From Archangium gephyra (GTDB taxonomy: Bacteria; Myxococcota; Myxococcia; Myxococcales; Myxococcaceae): a stretch of DNA of 64,000 nucleotides. The stretch is taken from NCBI RefSeq assembly GCF_001027285.1, contig NZ_CP011509.1:11122501-11186500 (forward strand), read 5' to 3'. This document shows, piece after piece, positions 62,398 to 64,000 of the stretch (the first letter of the stretch is position 1; every line of letters starts with the position of its first letter). Both the position numbers and the translations under genes were made by a program. The notes beneath the pieces are model-generated. The model had not been told where the DNA came from. It made no database searches and saw only the letters and a list, made by a program, of their open reading frames with translations.

Positions 62398-63543
62398 ATG
62401 GCGAAAGATCGACCCTCCACGAGGAAGATCGCCGAGGCCATCGCGCGGCGCGCCGGCAACGAGGAGCTCACGCGGCTTCTCGTCGAGGAGCTGCCCGGCT
62501 CGGAGCTGGCCTCGCTGCTGCTGCACGTGATGCGCGAGCGCAGCCGCTCGGTGACGTGGGCGGACGCGCTGCGCTTCGTGGAGCGCAACGGCCTGGTGCG
62601 GGCCGACACCGCGGATGCCCGTGTCCTGACGGAGCTGGACGCGCGGTCCTTCGCCGCGGCGGAGGGCTTCGATGCGGTGGAGCTCTCTCCGGTGGCGCCC
62701 TTTGGCGTGAATGCACTGACGGGCATCGACCAGAACAACGTGCTGACGGCCACCCGCGGCACCGAGGTGTTGGCGGATCCCACCATCGCCATGGCGTTGG
62801 AGTGCGCGAGCCGGCGCAAGCGGGAGGGCCGCGCCGGGGTGGTGCGATTGGCGGCCAGCCACCGGCTCATCCGCATGCAGCCGTTCGATGACCCGAGCTT
62901 CTCGCGCCACTTCCGCCTCTTCGCGCTGGTGACGGCGGGCCGGGACACCGGGGACGAGCGCTTCGAGCAGGAGGCCCTGCGCGAGCAGCTCTCCGTCTGG
63001 CTGACCCTGTTGACGAACCTGCGCGCCGCGGGCTGGGAGATTCCCGGCGTGCGCATCGAGCTGAGCGACACCCGCGTCATGCGCACGCTGCTGACATCCG
63101 CGGGCGTGCCGCTGGAGTCCCTGCGCGGGCACGTCAGCCCCATGAAGTTCGACGAGGAGCTGAAAAGGCGCGGGCTGAAGCTCCCCGGGGCCGTGGACGA
63201 GCCCCTGAAGGTGCTGGACGGAGAGCATCGGCGCCTGGGCGAGCGGATGGAGCGCCTGCGCACCGGGGTGCTGGAGCCACTGGCCGCGCGCTTTCCCGGC
63301 ACGGAGGGGCGCTTCGACTTCTCACGGCTCCACGGCGTCAACTACTACGAGGGGCCCACCGTCCACGTCGTGCTGCGCCACCCGGATGGCCGAGAGCTGC
63401 CGGTAGGAGATGGGGGCTTCACGACCTGGACACAGTCCCTGCTCAATGACCGCAAGGAGCGGCTGCTGACCGGTGCCCTGGGCACTGAGTTCCTCTACCG
63501 CGTGTTCCGCCCGGGAACCCAGCCGCTCCGCCAGCCAGACTAG
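62398..63543 (+). CDS. HisRS/HisZ-like class II core protein, probably not a synthetase
   Basis: A 381-residue cytoplasmic protein. The middle and C-terminal parts recall the class II synthetase core of HisRS/HisZ: VAPFGVNALTGIDQNNVLTATRGTEVLADPT, FSRHFRLFALVTAGRD in the place of motif 2, and FDFSRLHGVNYYEGPTVHVVLRHPDGRELPVGDGGFTTW, which echoes the histidine-binding YYTG region. The motif-3 position reads ALGTEF rather than the GxGxER of true synthetases, and no anticodon domain is seen. It may be a regulatory or non-canonical homologue. This assignment is by pattern only. Confidence 0.55.
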   Translation: MAKDRPSTRKIAEAIARRAGNEELTRLLVEELPGSELASLLLHVMRERSRSVTWADALRFVERNGLVRADTADARVLTELDARSFAAAEGFDAVELSPVAPFGVNALTGIDQNNVLTATRGTEVLADPTIAMALECASRRKREGRAGVVRLAASHRLIRMQPFDDPSFSRHFRLFALVTAGRDTGDERFEQEALREQLSVWLTLLTNLRAAGWEIPGVRIELSDTRVMRTLLTSAGVPLESLRGHVSPMKFDEELKRRGLKLPGAVDEPLKVLDGEHRRLGERMERLRTGVLEPLAARFPGTEGRFDFSRLHGVNYYEGPTVHVVLRHPDGRELPVGDGGFTTWTQSLLNDRKERLLTGALGTEFLYRVFRPGTQPLRQPD

Positions 63544-63737
63544 CCCCTCGCTCCCCCCACCAGGGTCAACACACGCGGCCCGGGGCTCGCGGGTCTCGCG
63601 AGGTTCTCGTTGAAGGCAAACCGGATTCGTTTCATGGTTTCCCTCACCGGCCGATGGCGGCGGCACGAGGCAGACCTCGGCGCGCCCGCCCACGAGGACC
63701 GGGAACGCGATGTGAAGTCCCCAAGGGGTGAACAACC

Positions 63738-64000
63738 ATGGCGATGAAGAAGGCCACGAAGAAGGCAGCGGAGAAGATTCGGACGGCGGCCAAGAAGGTG
63801 GCCGGCAAGGTGACCAGCAAGGTGGCGGCGGTCAAGAAGGCGGCGGCCAAGAAGGCTCCCGCGAAGAAGGCCAAGGCCCAGCCGATTCCGAAGGGCTACC
63901 ACATCGTCACGCCGAGCCTGGTGGTGAAGGGCGCGAAGGAGGCCCTCGAGTTCTACAAGAAGGCCTTCGGCGCCAAGGAAGTGGGCAAGGCGATGACGAC
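63738..64000 (+). CDS. VOC-superfamily protein with Lys/Ala-rich N-terminal tail (partial)
   Basis: The first ~88 residues are present; the gene runs off the right edge. Residues ~1-48 are a histone H1-like basic tail (repeats of AAKK, AKKVAGK and KKAAAKKAPAKK). From residue ~52 a PhnB-like glyoxalase/VOC fold starts (GYHIVTPSLVVKGAKEALEFYKKAFGAKEV). AAGGGGTGA precedes the ATG. The tail may tether the enzyme to DNA or simply be a basic extension; it is a second example in this window of a conserved enzyme-type domain joined to such a tail. Confidence 0.8.
   Translation, partial: MAMKKATKKAAEKIRTAAKKVAGKVTSKVAAVKKAAAKKAPAKKAKAQPIPKGYHIVTPSLVVKGAKEALEFYKKAFGAKEVGKAMT

Noticed and set aside
63540-63902. 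Minus-strand frames at the right edge
   Set aside because: They are antisense to the lysine-rich VOC gene, whose start, ribosome site and domain are clear.

Overview
The window is about 64 kb of very GC-rich DNA (roughly 70% by eye) with dense, strongly GC3-biased genes, many ATGA start/stop overlaps, many lipoproteins, a giant Ser/Thr-kinase/histidine-kinase fusion and lysine-rich histone-like protein tails. Together these point to a myxobacterium (Myxococcota), most like the Cystobacter/Archangium group. The species call is an inference. No rRNA, tRNA, CRISPR array or insertion sequence was seen.

Layout. 1-9.3 kb: a partial FG-GAP lipoprotein and a DUF3616 protein, then an OmpR-type two-component system, one lower-GC orphan gene, and a MacA/MacB/TolC-type efflux operon. 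9.4-19.6 kb: what looks like a complete extracellular polyhydroxybutyrate (PHB) scavenging locus. It has a modular PHB depolymerase, a divergent lipase-like esterase followed by an outer-membrane porin-like protein, 3-hydroxybutyrate dehydrogenase and an MHS-family transporter, plus an outlying secreted hydrolase-like gene. The divergent promoter region holds four 22-bp operator-like sites in two tandem pairs. 19.7-31.7 kb: a fatty-acid hydroxylase, a 1657-residue hybrid kinase, a methyltransferase, an orphan GspE N-domain protein, an S9 peptidase and small envelope proteins. 31.8-38 kb: a trypsin-like protease, serA, a Uma2 nuclease, a FAD-linked D-2-hydroxyacid dehydrogenase (probably D-2-hydroxyglutarate dehydrogenase working with SerA) and a membrane protein.

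38.1-49.3 kb: a tightly coupled minus-strand operon for a phage-tail-like contractile injection system: terminator/cap, one sheath, one tube, a proline-rich protein, LysM adaptor, VgrG-like spike, PAAR-like tip, gp25, baseplate J fused to an Asp-box propeller, a tail-protein-I homologue and two membrane-anchored proteins. No ATPase, tape-measure or tail-fibre gene is present in the window, so it looks minimal and possibly membrane-anchored. 49.4-57.6 kb: a bPH-like membrane protein, a polyketide-cyclase-like protein, envelope proteins, a SUKH protein, a CBS protein with a histone-like tail behind a candidate sigma-54 promoter, DAHP synthase, a ketopantoate-reductase homologue and a lysozyme-like lipoprotein. 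57.7-64 kb: a GldA/F/G-type ABC transporter operon with a DUF4340 protein, a HisRS-like protein without an intact active site, and the start of a lysine-tailed VOC protein.

The two most interesting blocks are the compact contractile injection locus with its propeller-fused baseplate protein, and the PHB locus with its paired-operator control region.
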